Positions 1-9,080 are shown, numbered from the stretch's first letter. The stretch: 64,000 nucleotides of DNA from Cyclobacteriaceae bacterium (GCA_026129485.1 JAHCHY010000009.1:111359-175358); one strand, 5' to 3'. A program made the numbers and translations. The notes: generated by a model from the letters alone, not told the origin.

Positions 1-2068
1 GGAATGCATTGTAAGATTCCTGCGTCCAGGCTCCTCCGTTATGCACGCCATAACGGGCCGCATTCGCTTCCGTGCTTCCCAGCAAAGTTCCGCTGGAAGA
101 AGGGAAGTAGATAAATTGTGCCTGCGTGTCAGGATTTCTGAAGCCTGTCTGGAACGAAGCTCTCAGGTTATGATTTTTCGAAAAAGTATATACTGCCGAT
201 AACCTTGGAGTGAATTGACCATCAAAGTTTTCGTTCTTATCATACCGAACCGAGCCGGTTAGCTTCAAAGCTTCAGCAAAAGTTTTCGATATCTGAGTAT
301 AAACGCCAAACTCATCAATTTTTATGCGTTCAAAATTAACGCCATCGCTTGGGGCCTCGTTAAAGATTGTGCCCGAAGAGTACAGGTCGTATCTTCTTAC
401 GTTACCTCCAATTTGAATTTCAGCAAACTTGACCTGGTTAACGAAGTTGTAGTTAAACTCCGCATGGTAAAGCCTGGAGTTGTCCAGGAATGATGCACCG
501 CCTCCTGAAGCCGGGTGTTGCCCGCCACTCGAATCAGTCCACGTTCCGGTAGGAGTTCTCTGGAAATAGTTATCCCGAACTATTTTCATCAGGCTGTTGT
601 ATTGAGGGGTTCCGGGTAATGGCCTGTTTCTATCCGCATACTCTCGGGCAGCACCATGATCGCCAGCAGGAACATTAGGAATGTAGCCTTGCATGGCAAG
701 CACATAGTCAGGAACCCAATTGGTTGCCGATGGACTATATGTTTCGTTGGCATAACCACCTAAAGCAGATAAGTTATAGGATTTACCGGCATCCGTAGCA
801 GTGCGGTAGGCCCGAACAAAGAAATTATCTGATTTGATCTCGAACTTGTGGAACTGCTGGTTGAAATCTCTCAGAACATATTTTTCTGTGCCCTGGTAGA
901 TAGAGCTTCCGCCACCGTACCGGTAGTTATATAAAGCTTCTATTTTATCGCTGAGGCGGTAATGGATAGCCCCGTCAGCTTTAATGCTCTTGGCTTCCCG
1001 GCCGTCATCAAATGCATTTAGCATATCTTCTTCGCGAAAGCCGGTGCGGGTAATGGTTCCTATGCTGGGTACGGGTACGGCAATCTGGGTTTCGTCACCA
1101 TAAAGATTGAGTCCGTCAAAGTTTTTGGTACCGCTTAAATCGGTAGTGGATTCCGGATCAACACGGGAAGTCCGGTAGTCGTTGCTTAACCAATCTGTTG
1201 CCTGGAGCATAGAAAAGTTAAGCTTAACGGCAAACTTATTATTAAACGCTTTGGCATACCGGATACTGTATTGCACAAAAGGATCAGACCCGGCAGCATC
1301 TGATCTGGTGATACCACCTTTAACCTGTGCGCTCAGGCCCTGGTAATCGAACGGGCTTTTGCTCTTCATGATCAAAATACCGTTAAAAGCATTTGGACCG
1401 TAAAGAGCAGATGCCGCGCCCGGCACGAGCTCAACACTTTCTGTATCCAGCTCGCCAATACCAATAATATTACCGGTAGGAAAATTCAACAGCGGAGCCT
1501 GCGTGTCCATACCGTCAACCAGCTGAACGAATCGCACATTGGCAATGGTAGCAAACCCGCGCGTGTTAATTGATGTAAGGTTAAGGCTTCCTGAATTGGT
1601 CTGAACTCCTTTTACATTAGCGAGGGCATCATAAAAATCAGGTGCGGCTGACTGCCTGATCGCCAGCAAATCCATTTTCTCAATAGTTACGGGAGATTGC
1701 AGAATACTTTCTTCCACACGCGATGCAGAAACTACCACCTCTTGCCCTAAAAGAGTTTGCTCGGAAAGTGAAACATCAATGGTTGCGCTCGCTTCCTTTA
1801 CTTCAATTTCCTGCGTGGCGAAACCAATAAATGAAAAGACGAGCGTGAACGGTGGGGCCTGATTAACCTTTAAATTATACTGACCATCGGTGTTAGAGAT
1901 AGTTCCGATCACACGGCCTTTCACCACAATGTTAACACCAGCCAATGGCTCACCGCTTGCACCGTCCTTTACCGTTCCCGATATGGTGGTGGTTTGCGCC
2001 ATCAGAGTTGCCGTGCCGCAGAGCAGAAAAAGAAGCGGTAGCAACGCCTTTCTGTAGAATTTGTTCAT
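1..2068 (-). CDS. TonB-dependent receptor, C-terminus cut by window edge
   Basis: Outer-membrane receptor that would import a siderophore, vitamin or glycan using TonB energy; the substrate cannot be told. The ATG at 2068 opens a signal peptide (MNKFYRKALLPLLFLL..., ending near LMAQ). A carboxypeptidase-regulatory-like domain follows at about residues 27-105 (SGTVKDGASGEPLAGVNIVV), then a plug domain at about 110-245 with the typical ALYGPNAFNGILIMKSK stretch, then barrel strands. About 689 residues are visible; family members usually have 800-1000, so the last barrel strands lie beyond base 1. The architecture is SusC-like in its N-terminal domain, but no SusD partner can be judged because the downstream side is outside the window. 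A promoter-like sequence sits just upstream. The family is sure; the ligand is unknown. Confidence 0.93.
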   Translation of the reverse strand, partial: MNKFYRKALLPLLFLLCGTATLMAQTTTISGTVKDGASGEPLAGVNIVVKGRVIGTISNTDGQYNLKVNQAPPFTLVFSFIGFATQEIEVKEASATIDVSLSEQTLLGQEVVVSASRVEESILQSPVTIEKMDLLAIRQSAAPDFYDALANVKGVQTNSGSLNLTSINTRGFATIANVRFVQLVDGMDTQAPLLNFPTGNIIGIGELDTESVELVPGAASALYGPNAFNGILIMKSKSPFDYQGLSAQVKGGITRSDAAGSDPFVQYSIRYAKAFNNKFAVKLNFSMLQATDWLSNDYRTSRVDPESTTDLSGTKNFDGLNLYGDETQIAVPVPSIGTITRTGFREEDMLNAFDDGREAKSIKADGAIHYRLSDKIEALYNYRYGGGSSIYQGTEKYVLRDFNQQFHKFEIKSDNFFVRAYRTATDAGKSYNLSALGGYANETYSPSATNWVPDYVLAMQGYIPNVPAGDHGAAREYADRNRPLPGTPQYNSLMKIVRDNYFQRTPTGTWTDSSGGQHPASGGGASFLDNSRLYHAEFNYNFVNQVKFAEIQIGGNVRRYDLYSSGTIFNEAPSDGVNFERIKIDEFGVYTQISKTFAEALKLTGSVRYDKNENFDGQFTPRLSAVYTFSKNHNLRASFQTGFRNPDTQAQFIYFPSSSGTLLGSTEANAARYGVHNGGAWTQESYNAF

Positions 2069-2089
2069 AAGAATTATGGGTTTAATCCT

Positions 2090-2119
2090 TAAATCTACAA
2101 GAAAAAGCCTAATTACAAA
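2090..2119 (-). promoter_or_regulatory. Bacteroidota-type promoter of the TonB receptor gene
   Basis: On the minus strand TTTG (2116-2119) is followed by an 18-base spacer and TAGATTTA (2090-2097), a 7/8 match to TAnnTTTG. Transcription would start near 2083-2086, leaving a leader of only about 15 bases before the ATG at 2068. Confidence 0.55.
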
Positions 2120-2165
2120 CGTTTGAAAGGCAGGTTTTTTGAAAACGATGCCGGCTTGTCATTGC

Positions 2166-2495
2166 TTATTTCTGGTTCCGGACCAGCTCAACCAGCCGGT
2201 CGCAAAGGGCGTTGATTTCATTAGCCATTTGCTCATCGCCCGTTGAGGTAAGCACACTTTGCGCTATGCCGCCAATATTCTCGATGTAAAACCGCTTCAT
2301 TTCGTCAACCGGCATGTCTTTAGTCCACAAGTCTATACGCATCGTATTTTTCTGACGGCTGTCCCACAAGGAAACAGATATGGATTTGGTTTCGGGGGGG
2401 GTATCCTCGGGCTTATCGGTGGCGTCCCAGGTGATTTTTTCGGGAAAATTATTTGAGTCTAACTGGATGTTAAATTCTATTTTCGATTTTTTCAT
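2166..2495 (-). CDS. gldC: gliding motility protein GldC
   Basis: A 109-residue soluble protein with no signal peptide or membrane segment. The start MKKSKIEFNIQLDSNNFPEKI, the central WDATD and SISVSLWDS stretches and the C-terminal helix (ANEINALCDRLVEL) fit the GldC family, whose members are about 110 residues. GldC is associated with Bacteroidota gliding motility and type IX secretion, but its biochemical role is not established and it also occurs in non-gliding members. It stands alone between the TonB receptor and the CoA-transferase pair, not in a gld cluster, which is usual for gldC. The ATG at 2495 is the only sensible start. Confidence 0.85.
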   Translation of the reverse strand: MKKSKIEFNIQLDSNNFPEKITWDATDKPEDTPPETKSISVSLWDSRQKNTMRIDLWTKDMPVDEMKRFYIENIGGIAQSVLTSTGDEQMANEINALCDRLVELVRNQK

Positions 2496-2528
2496 GTGCT
2501 ACGCTTCAGCCTGCAAGTAAAGCAATTT

Positions 2529-3185
2529 TCAGATTGTCATTTCCGGAATATCTCCCTCAATCAACAGGCTTCCTGCAGTGGCATTTTTAATTTGTTCTAC
2601 TGATATGCCGGGTGCGCGCTCCAATAGTCTGAAACCGCCCTGTGGCAACACATCCAGTACGGCAAGATCACTTACAATTCTTTTTACGCATTTTATACCG
2701 GTAATGGGAAGGGTACAGCTTTTTAAAAGCTTGGAGGCGCCTTCTTTACTGCAATGCTGCATGGCCACAATAATATGTTTGGCTGAAGCCACCAGATCCA
2801 TGGCGCCCCCCATGCCTTTTACCATTTTACCGGGAACTTTCCAGTTGGCAATATCACCCTGCTCGGAAACTTCCATAGCGCCTAATATGGTAAGGTCAAC
2901 ATGGCCGCCCCGTATCATGGCAAAGCTTTCGGCAGAGTTGAACAGGGCAGAGCCGGGCATCATGGTGATGGTTTGCTTGCCTGCATTGATCAGGTCGGGG
3001 TCAACTTCATCTTCTTTCGGGAATGGCCCGATGCCAAGCAGTCCGTTTTCAGATTGCAGCACAACATTGAGATGCGAAGGAATATAATTGGCCACTAACG
3101 TGGGAATACCAATGCCGAGGTTAATATACATGCCGTCCTTAACTTCTTTGGCTATGCGTTTTGCTATTCCGGTTTTGTCTAACAT
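2529..3185 (-). CDS. scoB: 3-oxoacid CoA-transferase, subunit B
   Basis: Subunit B of succinyl-CoA:3-ketoacid CoA-transferase, which moves CoA between succinyl-CoA and acetoacetate in ketone-body and short-chain acid use. The 218-residue length is that of free-standing B subunits. The catalytic glutamate lies in SENGLLGIGP (about residue 45), and the glycine-rich start GMYINLGIGIPTLVANYIP is typical. It lies downstream of subunit A in the same direction, separated by 85 bases that hold a hairpin (3216-3271). Close alternatives are other type I CoA-transferases (acetate or butyrate-acetoacetate); the exact acceptor cannot be fixed from sequence. Confidence 0.92.
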   Translation of the reverse strand: MLDKTGIAKRIAKEVKDGMYINLGIGIPTLVANYIPSHLNVVLQSENGLLGIGPFPKEDEVDPDLINAGKQTITMMPGSALFNSAESFAMIRGGHVDLTILGAMEVSEQGDIANWKVPGKMVKGMGGAMDLVASAKHIIVAMQHCSKEGASKLLKSCTLPITGIKCVKRIVSDLAVLDVLPQGGFRLLERAPGISVEQIKNATAGSLLIEGDIPEMTI

Positions 3186-3215
3186 AGTTATGCGTATTTT
3201 AGTCCTTAGTCCAAA

Positions 3216-3271
3216 GTATTTAGTTCTTAGTCAATAACAATAAGATATACTGTTGACTAAGAACTAAGTAC
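3216..3271. repeat. imperfect inverted repeat between scoA and scoB
   Basis: The left arm 3216-3236 and right arm 3251-3271 match at 19 of 21 positions around a 14-base loop; the arms carry TTAGTTCTTAGTCAA. The right arm touches the stop codon of scoA. A related direct copy (TTAGTCCTTAGTCCAA) precedes the left arm near 3199-3214. It is AT-rich with no U-tract, so it looks more like an mRNA-processing or spacer repeat than an intrinsic terminator. Confidence 0.6.
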
Positions 3272-3966
3272 TATTTACTTATTGTGCGTTGCTCAATCCG
3301 CTTTTCATAATTCTTCCCATGAAAAATTCTTTGCACATATATGCCCGGGGTGTGAATATGATTGGGGTTTAGCTCACCAACAGGAACCAGCTCCTCTACT
3401 TCAGCAATGGTAATTTTTCCGGCAGCGGCCATCATCGGGTTAAAGTTGCGGGCTGTTCCTTTATAGACCAGGTTTCCGGCAGTATCGCCTTTCCATGCTT
3501 TTACGATCGAGAAATCGGCACGCAACCAATTTTCCAACAGGTATTTTTTACCTTCAAATTCGCGCACTTCTTTTCCGGCAGCTACTTCGGTTCCTACACC
3601 GGCAGGAGTAAAAAAAGCCGGGATGCCTGCTCCGCCAGCCCGTACCCGTTCGGCAAGCGTGCCTTGCGGGATAAGCTCAACTTCCAGCTCGCCCGAAAGC
3701 AACTGTCTTTCAAACTCGGCATTCTCGCCTACATAAGATGAGATCATCTTCTTCACCTGGCGAGTTTTCAATAACAACCCGATACCGAAATCATCCACGC
3801 CTGCATTGTTGGAAATACAGGTAAGTCCTTTAGTACCTTTCTTTAGAATAGAAGCGATGCAATTTTCCGGAATGCCGCATAACCCGAACCCGCCAAGCAT
3901 CAGGGTTGCCTGGTCAAAAATATCCTGAACAGCTTCGTCCGGCCCGGAAACAACTTTGCTTATCAT
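3271..3966 (-). CDS. scoA: 3-oxoacid CoA-transferase, subunit A
   Basis: Subunit A of the two-subunit 3-oxoacid CoA-transferase (231 residues, normal length). The start [33 protein letters not shown] contains the GGFGLCGIP signature, and [15 protein letters not shown] and [20 protein letters not shown] are the usual conserved blocks that form the CoA site with subunit B. It is transcribed ahead of scoB in a two-gene operon. The ATG at 3966 gives the family's usual N-terminus. The pair indicates the ability to activate acetoacetate or make it from acetoacetyl-CoA. Confidence 0.92.
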   Translation of the reverse strand: MISKVVSGPDEAVQDIFDQATLMLGGFGLCGIPENCIASILKKGTKGLTCISNNAGVDDFGIGLLLKTRQVKKMISSYVGENAEFERQLLSGELEVELIPQGTLAERVRAGGAGIPAFFTPAGVGTEVAAGKEVREFEGKKYLLENWLRADFSIVKAWKGDTAGNLVYKGTARNFNPMMAAAGKITIAEVEELVPVGELNPNHIHTPGIYVQRIFHGKNYEKRIEQRTISK

Positions 3967-4018
3967 AAAGTGTAATTTGAAGCAAATCTCACCTTACCGT
4001 ACACAAAATGCAAGCATA

Positions 4019-4951
4019 TCAGGTGGATTGAAGCGCCTGTAACGCGGCCACCCGGTCTTTTTCCAATTGTTTTTTAAGCGATTCAAGATCATCGAACCTT
4101 GAATCTGACCGGAGCATTTTCTGAAAACGAACCTGGATGGTTTCTCCGTAGATTTCTTTGTTGAAATCGAAGATGTTTACTTCGATTGAACGCTTGGAGC
4201 CGTCAACCGTGGGGCGGCTGCCGATGTACAGCATACCTCCGTATGCAAGGTTGGCATGAATAACCGTAACGGCATAAATCCCTTCGGCCGGGATCAGCTT
4301 ATCTTTTGAGTCAGGATCGATATTCGCGGTGGGATACCCCAGCACCCGGCCAAGCTTATCGCCTTTAATCACGCGTCCGGTAAGCGGGTAGGGTGCACCC
4401 AGAAAATGATTGGCCGTTTCAATATCTCCGGATTCCAGCGCCCGCCTGATTTTAGTTGAACTGACCCCTACATGATCAACATCCTGTCTTGAAATTTCCT
4501 CTACATCAAACCCGAATGCGGGGCCATTCAGCTTAAGCTGCTCAAAGCTTCCTTCGCGGTTTTTTCCAAACCGGTGATCATACCCGATTACCAGCTTTTT
4601 TGTTCCGATTTGTTCAACGAGGATTTTGGTAACAAAATCAGCAGATGTGATTTGTGAAAACTCTTTTGTAAACGGAATGCGGAGTAAATGCTGCACACCG
4701 TATTGCCGAAGCAGGTCTGCTTTTTCTTCAAAGGTGTTGAGCAGCTTTAAGCCGGGTTCATCGGGCTTTAAGATCGTGCGCGGATGCGGCCAGAACGTGA
4801 TCACCACCGTTTCGCCCCTATATTTATCAGCAATTTCTTTTAGCCGGGAGAGTATTTTCTGATGACCAACATGAACGCCATCAAACGTGCCACTGGTAAC
4901 CACACCAAAGCGTAGCGGTGAAAAGTCTTCCAGTGAATGATAGATTTTCAT
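4019..4951 (-). CDS. ribF: bifunctional riboflavin kinase / FAD synthetase RibF
   Basis: Makes FMN from riboflavin and FAD from FMN. The N-terminal adenylyltransferase domain (about 1-190) starts with TSGTFDGVHVGHQKIL, containing the nucleotidyl-transfer HxGH, and has the ISSTKIR-like block SSTKIRRALESG. The C-terminal riboflavin kinase domain (about 190-305) has GRVIKGDKLGRVLGYPTANI, including the PTAN motif. At 310 residues it is full length. Its start overlaps the truB stop by four bases (ATGA), so the two are translationally coupled; truB-ribF adjacency is common in bacteria. Confidence 0.96.
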   Translation of the reverse strand: MKIYHSLEDFSPLRFGVVTSGTFDGVHVGHQKILSRLKEIADKYRGETVVITFWPHPRTILKPDEPGLKLLNTFEEKADLLRQYGVQHLLRIPFTKEFSQITSADFVTKILVEQIGTKKLVIGYDHRFGKNREGSFEQLKLNGPAFGFDVEEISRQDVDHVGVSSTKIRRALESGDIETANHFLGAPYPLTGRVIKGDKLGRVLGYPTANIDPDSKDKLIPAEGIYAVTVIHANLAYGGMLYIGSRPTVDGSKRSIEVNIFDFNKEIYGETIQVRFQKMLRSDSRFDDLESLKKQLEKDRVAALQALQST

Positions 4952-5610
4952 TTTACTTCCGGATTTATCTGATCCAGCTCAAGCGCATCTGCAAGCTTAA
5001 ATTCACCAATGCGCGTACGGCAAAGCTCAGCCAAATAAGCGCCTGTTCCTAATTCGTTTCCGAAATCGCGTGCCAGGCTGCGGATGTACGTACCCTTGGA
5101 ACATACTATTCTAAAATGAATTGCAGGCTTTTTAATGGCGGTAATTTCAAAGGTACTAACCGTTACTTCGCGCGATTTTAGCTCTACATCCGTTCCTTTA
5201 CGCGCAAACTTATAGGCTCGTTTACCATCAATTTTTATAGCTGAATGCAGGGGAGGAACCTGTTGAATGACACCTGTAAATTTTTGAGCAATTTCCCGGA
5301 TTTGGGCTTCCGTAATGTGATCGACACTGGTTACTTCTTCAACCGGGGTTTCGAGATCGTGCGAAGGTGTGGTTTTACCGATCACAAATTTACCAGTGTA
5401 CTCTTTTTCCTGCGCCTGGTATTCATCAATACGTTTGGTCATTTTACCGGTGCATAAGATCAGCAGCCCGGTCGCGAGCGGATCCAATGTACCCGCGTGA
5501 CCAATCTTTTTTATTTTGAGCTTGCCCCGTAATTTATTTACAACATCAAAGGAAGTCCACGTAAGCGGTTTGTTAATGAGGATAACCTGATCGATAAAAT
5601 CAGCATTCAT
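4948..5610 (-). CDS. truB: tRNA pseudouridine(55) synthase TruB
   Basis: Converts U55 in the T-loop of tRNAs to pseudouridine. The catalytic aspartate sits in [14 protein letters not shown] (about residue 43); [15 protein letters not shown] and the later [14 protein letters not shown] block are the family's other signatures. At 220 residues it is the short form without a C-terminal PUA domain, usual in Bacteroidota. It overlaps uppP upstream and ribF downstream by four bases each, so it is in the middle of a tightly packed operon. Confidence 0.96.
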   Translation of the reverse strand: MNADFIDQVILINKPLTWTSFDVVNKLRGKLKIKKIGHAGTLDPLATGLLILCTGKMTKRIDEYQAQEKEYTGKFVIGKTTPSHDLETPVEEVTSVDHITEAQIREIAQKFTGVIQQVPPLHSAIKIDGKRAYKFARKGTDVELKSREVTVSTFEITAIKKPAIHFRIVCSKGTYIRSLARDFGNELGTGAYLAELCRTRIGEFKLADALELDQINPEVK

Positions 5611-6401
5611 AGAACCTGCAAGTCAACTCCCAACCAATACAGAATCAGGATGGTTGTACCCACTATAATCCGGTAGTAGCCAAAGATCTTGAAACCGTGA
5701 TTAGTTAAATATAAGATAAAAGATTTGACGGCAAGGAAAGCTACAATAAAGGCAACTGCATTACCCAACACAAGCGTTGAAACCTGGCTATTGTTCAATA
5801 CATTGCCTTCTAAATAATAAGTAAGCAATTTATAACCTGTAGCTGCAAGCATAGTAGGTATGGCAAGTAAAAATGAGAATTCGGCAGCTGCTTGCTTGGT
5901 TAATTTCTGAGAGATTCCCCCAATGATTGTAGCCGCTGAACGCGAAACTCCTGGGATTAAAGCTAAAACCTGAAATAGTCCTATCTTAAAAGCTGCCTGA
6001 TAATTCACTTGAGTTTCTCCATGCTCTTCCGTTTCATGAAAAACCTTGTCAATGAATAAGAATACACCACCACCTGCTATTAACATAATGGCTACAAGGT
6101 CAACACGTTCAAACAAGAGGTCAATTTGCTTACTAAACAGCAGGCCCACTATGGCTGCCGGTATAAACGCTACCAGCAGCTTGTAATAGAAGCTCAAAGA
6201 CTGAAAAAAGCGCTTCCAGTAAAGTACCACTACAGACAATATTGCACCAAGCTGAATAGCTACCGTAAACGTTTTGGTGAATGGATCTTTTTCTATACCC
6301 ATGATGGATGAGGCAATAATCATATGCCCGGTTGAAGATACGGGCAGGAATTCGGTCAGGCCTTCAACAATGGCCAGTACGAGAGCATCCAGGTACGACA
6401 T
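5607..6401 (-). CDS. uppP: undecaprenyl-diphosphatase UppP (BacA)
   Basis: Integral membrane phosphatase that recycles undecaprenyl pyrophosphate to the monophosphate carrier for peptidoglycan and other surface polymers; overproduction confers bacitracin resistance. The protein has 264 residues and many hydrophobic helices. The two active-site blocks are clear: [16 protein letters not shown] (about 14-29) and [13 protein letters not shown] (about 149-161). It lies in the ftsX-DUF3098-uppP-truB-ribF block, with a four-base overlap with truB and eight bases after DUF3098. Confidence 0.96.
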   Translation of the reverse strand: MSYLDALVLAIVEGLTEFLPVSSTGHMIIASSIMGIEKDPFTKTFTVAIQLGAILSVVVLYWKRFFQSLSFYYKLLVAFIPAAIVGLLFSKQIDLLFERVDLVAIMLIAGGGVFLFIDKVFHETEEHGETQVNYQAAFKIGLFQVLALIPGVSRSAATIIGGISQKLTKQAAAEFSFLLAIPTMLAATGYKLLTYYLEGNVLNNSQVSTLVLGNAVAFIVAFLAVKSFILYLTNHGFKIFGYYRIIVGTTILILYWLGVDLQVL

Positions 6402-6409
6402 GTAAAGAA

Positions 6410-6616
6410 TTAATCTTTCTGTTTGGGAGTATGAAGGATGGCAAAGATTTCCGTGATGAACCCGGCCAATACAATAATTGGACTTAAGGTTAGTCCCAGG
6501 AACCCAAAACCATACGGCTCTTTATCCATTGCCATAATGGTGAAACCGATCACCAGCAGCACCAAACCCAACACCATTAACTGGTAGTTCCTTTTCCCAA
6601 AAGCTAATTTATTCAT
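6410..6616 (-). CDS. DUF3098 small two-TM membrane protein
   Basis: A 68-residue protein with two predicted membrane helices (about residues 12-29 and 39-58) joined by a short loop rich in glycine and phenylalanine ([21 protein letters not shown]). The length, N-terminal FGKRNY and position just after ftsX match the DUF3098 family of Bacteroidota. Its function is unknown; its fixed position between ftsX and uppP suggests a role near the division or cell-wall machinery, which is inference. It starts three bases after the ftsX stop. Confidence 0.85.
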   Translation of the reverse strand: MNKLAFGKRNYQLMVLGLVLLVIGFTIMAMDKEPYGFGFLGLTLSPIIVLAGFITEIFAILHTPKQKD

Positions 6617-6619
6617 GAA

Positions 6620-7516
6620 TCAATATAGTTCGTCTAACGATAATTTTAGATACTTGCTTACCGCACGATAGGTGCTTAGAAAAGCTACCAGCATGCCCAG
6701 CGTAACCAGGAACAATAACAATAAAAGCAGGCGGTTGTTGTTTTGAATAAGCGCCAGATCCGCTACACGTTGCGTGGCAAAACCAATTAAACCAACAAGC
6801 AGGGCAGAAGATAACAGCCCCGCAATAAAGCCATGCAACCCGGCCCGAAACAGGAATGGCTTTTGGATAAACCAGCTACGGGCGCCTACCAGTTGCATGC
6901 TGCGAATCAGGAACCGTTGCGAAAATAGAGCCAGGCGAAGGGTGTTGTTGATCAGGAGCATAACAACCAGCAGCAATAAAACAACCAGCCCCAATAAGAC
7001 GAGGCCAATCTTGGTAATATTCTGATTGATGGAATCGATCACATTTTCGATGTAGTGAACCTGGAACACGCCACCGATTTGCTCTATTTCAGCTTTTATC
7101 TTTTTCAGATTATCGGTATCATGAAATTCCTCTTTTATCCGAACGAGGTAAGCATCGCGTAGCGGATTTTCGCCCAGGAAATTTTTAAAGTCTTCCCCGG
7201 TTTCTTCAATAAACTGTTTTGCCGCCTGCTCTTTACTTAAAAATTCTATAGACCCCTTTGCTTCACCTACATAAGGCCTGGAAGCCAGGTTTTTCTCAAT
7301 GTGATTTCGCTGGGTGGCAGATACCTGGGTATTCAGGTACACCTGGATTTTCACGTTCTCGCGCACAATACGCTCCAGCTCTTTAGAATAGATAACGAGC
7401 GCCCCGAAAACCCCGATCACGAAAAGAGCAAGGGTTATACTCAGCACTACACTGATGAAAGGGTAGGAGCCGAGCTTTTTCTTTCGAACTTTAAACCTGG
7501 TTTCGCCCGATTGCAT
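6620..7516 (-). CDS. ftsX: cell division protein FtsX
   Basis: Membrane subunit of the FtsE-FtsX ABC-type complex that controls cell-wall hydrolases at the division site. The 298-residue form has a cytoplasmic basic start (RKKKLG), one membrane helix (about 20-43), a periplasmic domain (about 45-165) and three C-terminal membrane helices, the standard FtsX layout. An upstream in-frame TTG would add five residues, but I prefer the ATG at 7516: a perfect TAnnTTTG box overlaps the longer N-terminus. ftsE is not in this window, which is usual in this phylum. It heads the block running into DUF3098, uppP, truB and ribF. Confidence 0.92.
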   Translation of the reverse strand: MQSGETRFKVRKKKLGSYPFISVVLSITLALFVIGVFGALVIYSKELERIVRENVKIQVYLNTQVSATQRNHIEKNLASRPYVGEAKGSIEFLSKEQAAKQFIEETGEDFKNFLGENPLRDAYLVRIKEEFHDTDNLKKIKAEIEQIGGVFQVHYIENVIDSINQNITKIGLVLLGLVVLLLLVVMLLINNTLRLALFSQRFLIRSMQLVGARSWFIQKPFLFRAGLHGFIAGLLSSALLVGLIGFATQRVADLALIQNNNRLLLLLLFLVTLGMLVAFLSTYRAVSKYLKLSLDELY

Positions 7517-7520
7517 CAGG

Positions 7521-7528
7521 CAAAGATA
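7521..7528 (-). promoter_or_regulatory. candidate -7 box in front of ftsX
   Basis: TATCTTTG on the minus strand matches TAnnTTTG exactly and ends five bases before the preferred ftsX ATG (7516). The -33 element is weak: a TTG about 23 bases upstream. If used, the ftsX transcript would be nearly leaderless. Confidence 0.35.
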
Positions 7529-7557
7529 CAAGTATTCCCGATTTTTCAGACCAACAC

Positions 7558-7578
7558 CAAGGCTAAATCAAAGCCTTG
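7558..7578. repeat. short hairpin after the anti-sigma-like gene
   Basis: CAAGGCT (7558-7564) and AGCCTTG (7572-7578) form a 7-bp stem with a 7-base loop, two bases past the stop of the gene ending at 7581. There is no U-run, so termination is doubtful. Confidence 0.3.
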
Positions 7579-7580
7579 AA

Positions 7581-8429
7581 TCATTTCTTCCTGTAGGCTT
7601 CCAGTTTTGTCAGGATAGTCTTGTCGGTTACTGCTTCCAGCGGTGTAATAGAGGATGACTGATCATTGAGGAAGTAGTATTTGTTCTGATAATACAGGTA
7701 GATAGAATGCGTTCCGCCATTAAGCTCAATGATTTCGTACAGGCTGCTGTCGAAAGAGCCGTATAAAACTACTTTGCCATTGGCAAACTGGTAATGGAAC
7801 TTATACTTCTTGTTGGCAGAATCAATATCAATCTGTGTTGATTTGATTTCTACGGCCGGGGCGGAAGGGCTGGTGGCTCCCTGGCTTATGGGCGAAGAGG
7901 TACTTTCAACCAGTTCGGCACTGGGGTCAACAATTTCAAGTACTGGTTTGACTGCTTCTTTTTGTACAGGTTGAGCTACTGCCTTATTGCCGGCAGCCAC
8001 TGCTTTTTCTTCTGTGAACGAAGGCTCTTCAACCTGTGTGATCCTATTTTCATCTTCAGCCGAAGCTGTTAACTCAGTTTCGGTAACAACATTAACTGAA
8101 TCTTTGGGCTCAGCTATTACCGGTTGACCGCTTTCATTGCTATTGAACCAATAAACTGTACCTATCAATAAAGCTCCGCCTACAATACCTGCTGCTACTT
8201 TCAGTGTGGTAAACTCACGTACAGGGCTAACCGGCACCGCATTGAGCATGGATTTTAACTCTGCTACACGGGCTTTCTTTAAACCATCAATTACCTGGCG
8301 TTGAAATTCCACATCGGCCTTCAGGGTAGGATCGGACGCAAGCTGCTGCTCAAAAGCTTCCCGCTGCGAATCGCTTAACCGGTTGGTCAGGTAGTTATCT
8401 ATTAAATCAATGTTGTTCATGTCTTTCAT
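7581..8429 (-). CDS. one-TM anti-sigma-factor-like protein
   Basis: A 282-residue protein, probably the regulator of the sigma factor encoded three bases upstream. The N-terminal region (about 1-70) is a helical cytoplasmic segment with NYLTNRLSDSQREAFEQQLASD, a pattern common in Bacteroidota anti-sigma factors. One membrane helix follows at about 75-94 (KVAAGIVGGALLIGTVYWF), then a low-complexity linker rich in Glu, Ala, Val and Pro (about 95-195), and a small C-terminal extracytoplasmic domain (about 200-282) with many Tyr residues. There is no HxxxCxxC zinc motif. The role is inferred from gene order and topology. A second ATG three codons in is equally possible. Confidence 0.65.
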   Translation of the reverse strand: MKDMNNIDLIDNYLTNRLSDSQREAFEQQLASDPTLKADVEFQRQVIDGLKKARVAELKSMLNAVPVSPVREFTTLKVAAGIVGGALLIGTVYWFNSNESGQPVIAEPKDSVNVVTETELTASAEDENRITQVEEPSFTEEKAVAAGNKAVAQPVQKEAVKPVLEIVDPSAELVESTSSPISQGATSPSAPAVEIKSTQIDIDSANKKYKFHYQFANGKVVLYGSFDSSLYEIIELNGGTHSIYLYYQNKYYFLNDQSSSITPLEAVTDKTILTKLEAYRKK

Positions 8430-8432
8430 TCA

Positions 8433-9005
8433 TTAGTCTAAAAAATCGTGCTCGGAGTACTGGGCCTTTACCAGCTCGTCCAGCTTCTGCTTGCACTTGT
8501 ATTTTTTTGTTTTGGCGGTGTCGGTGTTGGCAAAACCAAGCTTTTCAGCAATTTCCTGCATCGACATATCGTCAAAATAGTAATACATCAAAACCTTGCG
8601 ACAAGTTTCACCAAGCTGCTCTAAGCATTTGGCTATTATCTTTTCGCGTTCGGGGCTATCCATATCCATGGACTGCGGTGTGTCTTTCTCTTCGTGGGCC
8701 AGCCTTTTTTTTCTGTCCAGCTCCTTTCTCCACAGGTTTTGACAAATGCTGTAGATATAGGTGCTCATTTTGGCTGTCATCACTAAATTACCCGATCTGG
8801 CCTTCTGCCAGAACACCACCAGCGCATCCTGGTAAACATCCCGAGCTTCTTCCTCGGTACCACTGTTGGTGATCACCATTTTGGTCATCATCCGGTAGTA
8901 CTTTTGATAGATCAGCTCAAGGGCTTTCTCATCTCCTTTCCGGATGCGTTCGAAAATCTCCTTTTCGTCTATCTGCGAGTTGTTTTTGAATACTCTGAGC
9001 GACAC
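8433..9005 (-). CDS. ECF-type RNA polymerase sigma factor
   Basis: A 190-residue sigma-70 family protein without region 1 or 3. Region 2 spans about 20-110 (LIYQKYYRMMTKMV, then EEARDVYQDALVVFWQK for -10 recognition), and region 4 about 125-180 (LGETCRKVLMYYYFDDMSMQEIAEKLGF, a helix-turn-helix). The start codon is GTG at 9005; no ATG gives a complete region 2. It is followed three bases later by the one-TM partner, so it is probably autoregulated and released by an envelope signal. The regulon is unknown. Confidence 0.87.
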   Translation of the reverse strand: MSLRVFKNNSQIDEKEIFERIRKGDEKALELIYQKYYRMMTKMVITNSGTEEEARDVYQDALVVFWQKARSGNLVMTAKMSTYIYSICQNLWRKELDRKKRLAHEEKDTPQSMDMDSPEREKIIAKCLEQLGETCRKVLMYYYFDDMSMQEIAEKLGFANTDTAKTKKYKCKQKLDELVKAQYSEHDFLD

Positions 9006-9080
9006 GTTTGGTAACCTTTACTGAATGATAAACGGAACTAATCGGGGTTTAATGTCGGTATTTTTACGGTGAGATGATAA

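Noticed and set aside
3216-3271. Intrinsic terminator between scoA and scoB
   Set aside because: The stem is AT-rich and lacks a U-run, and termination inside a two-subunit enzyme operon would be counterproductive.
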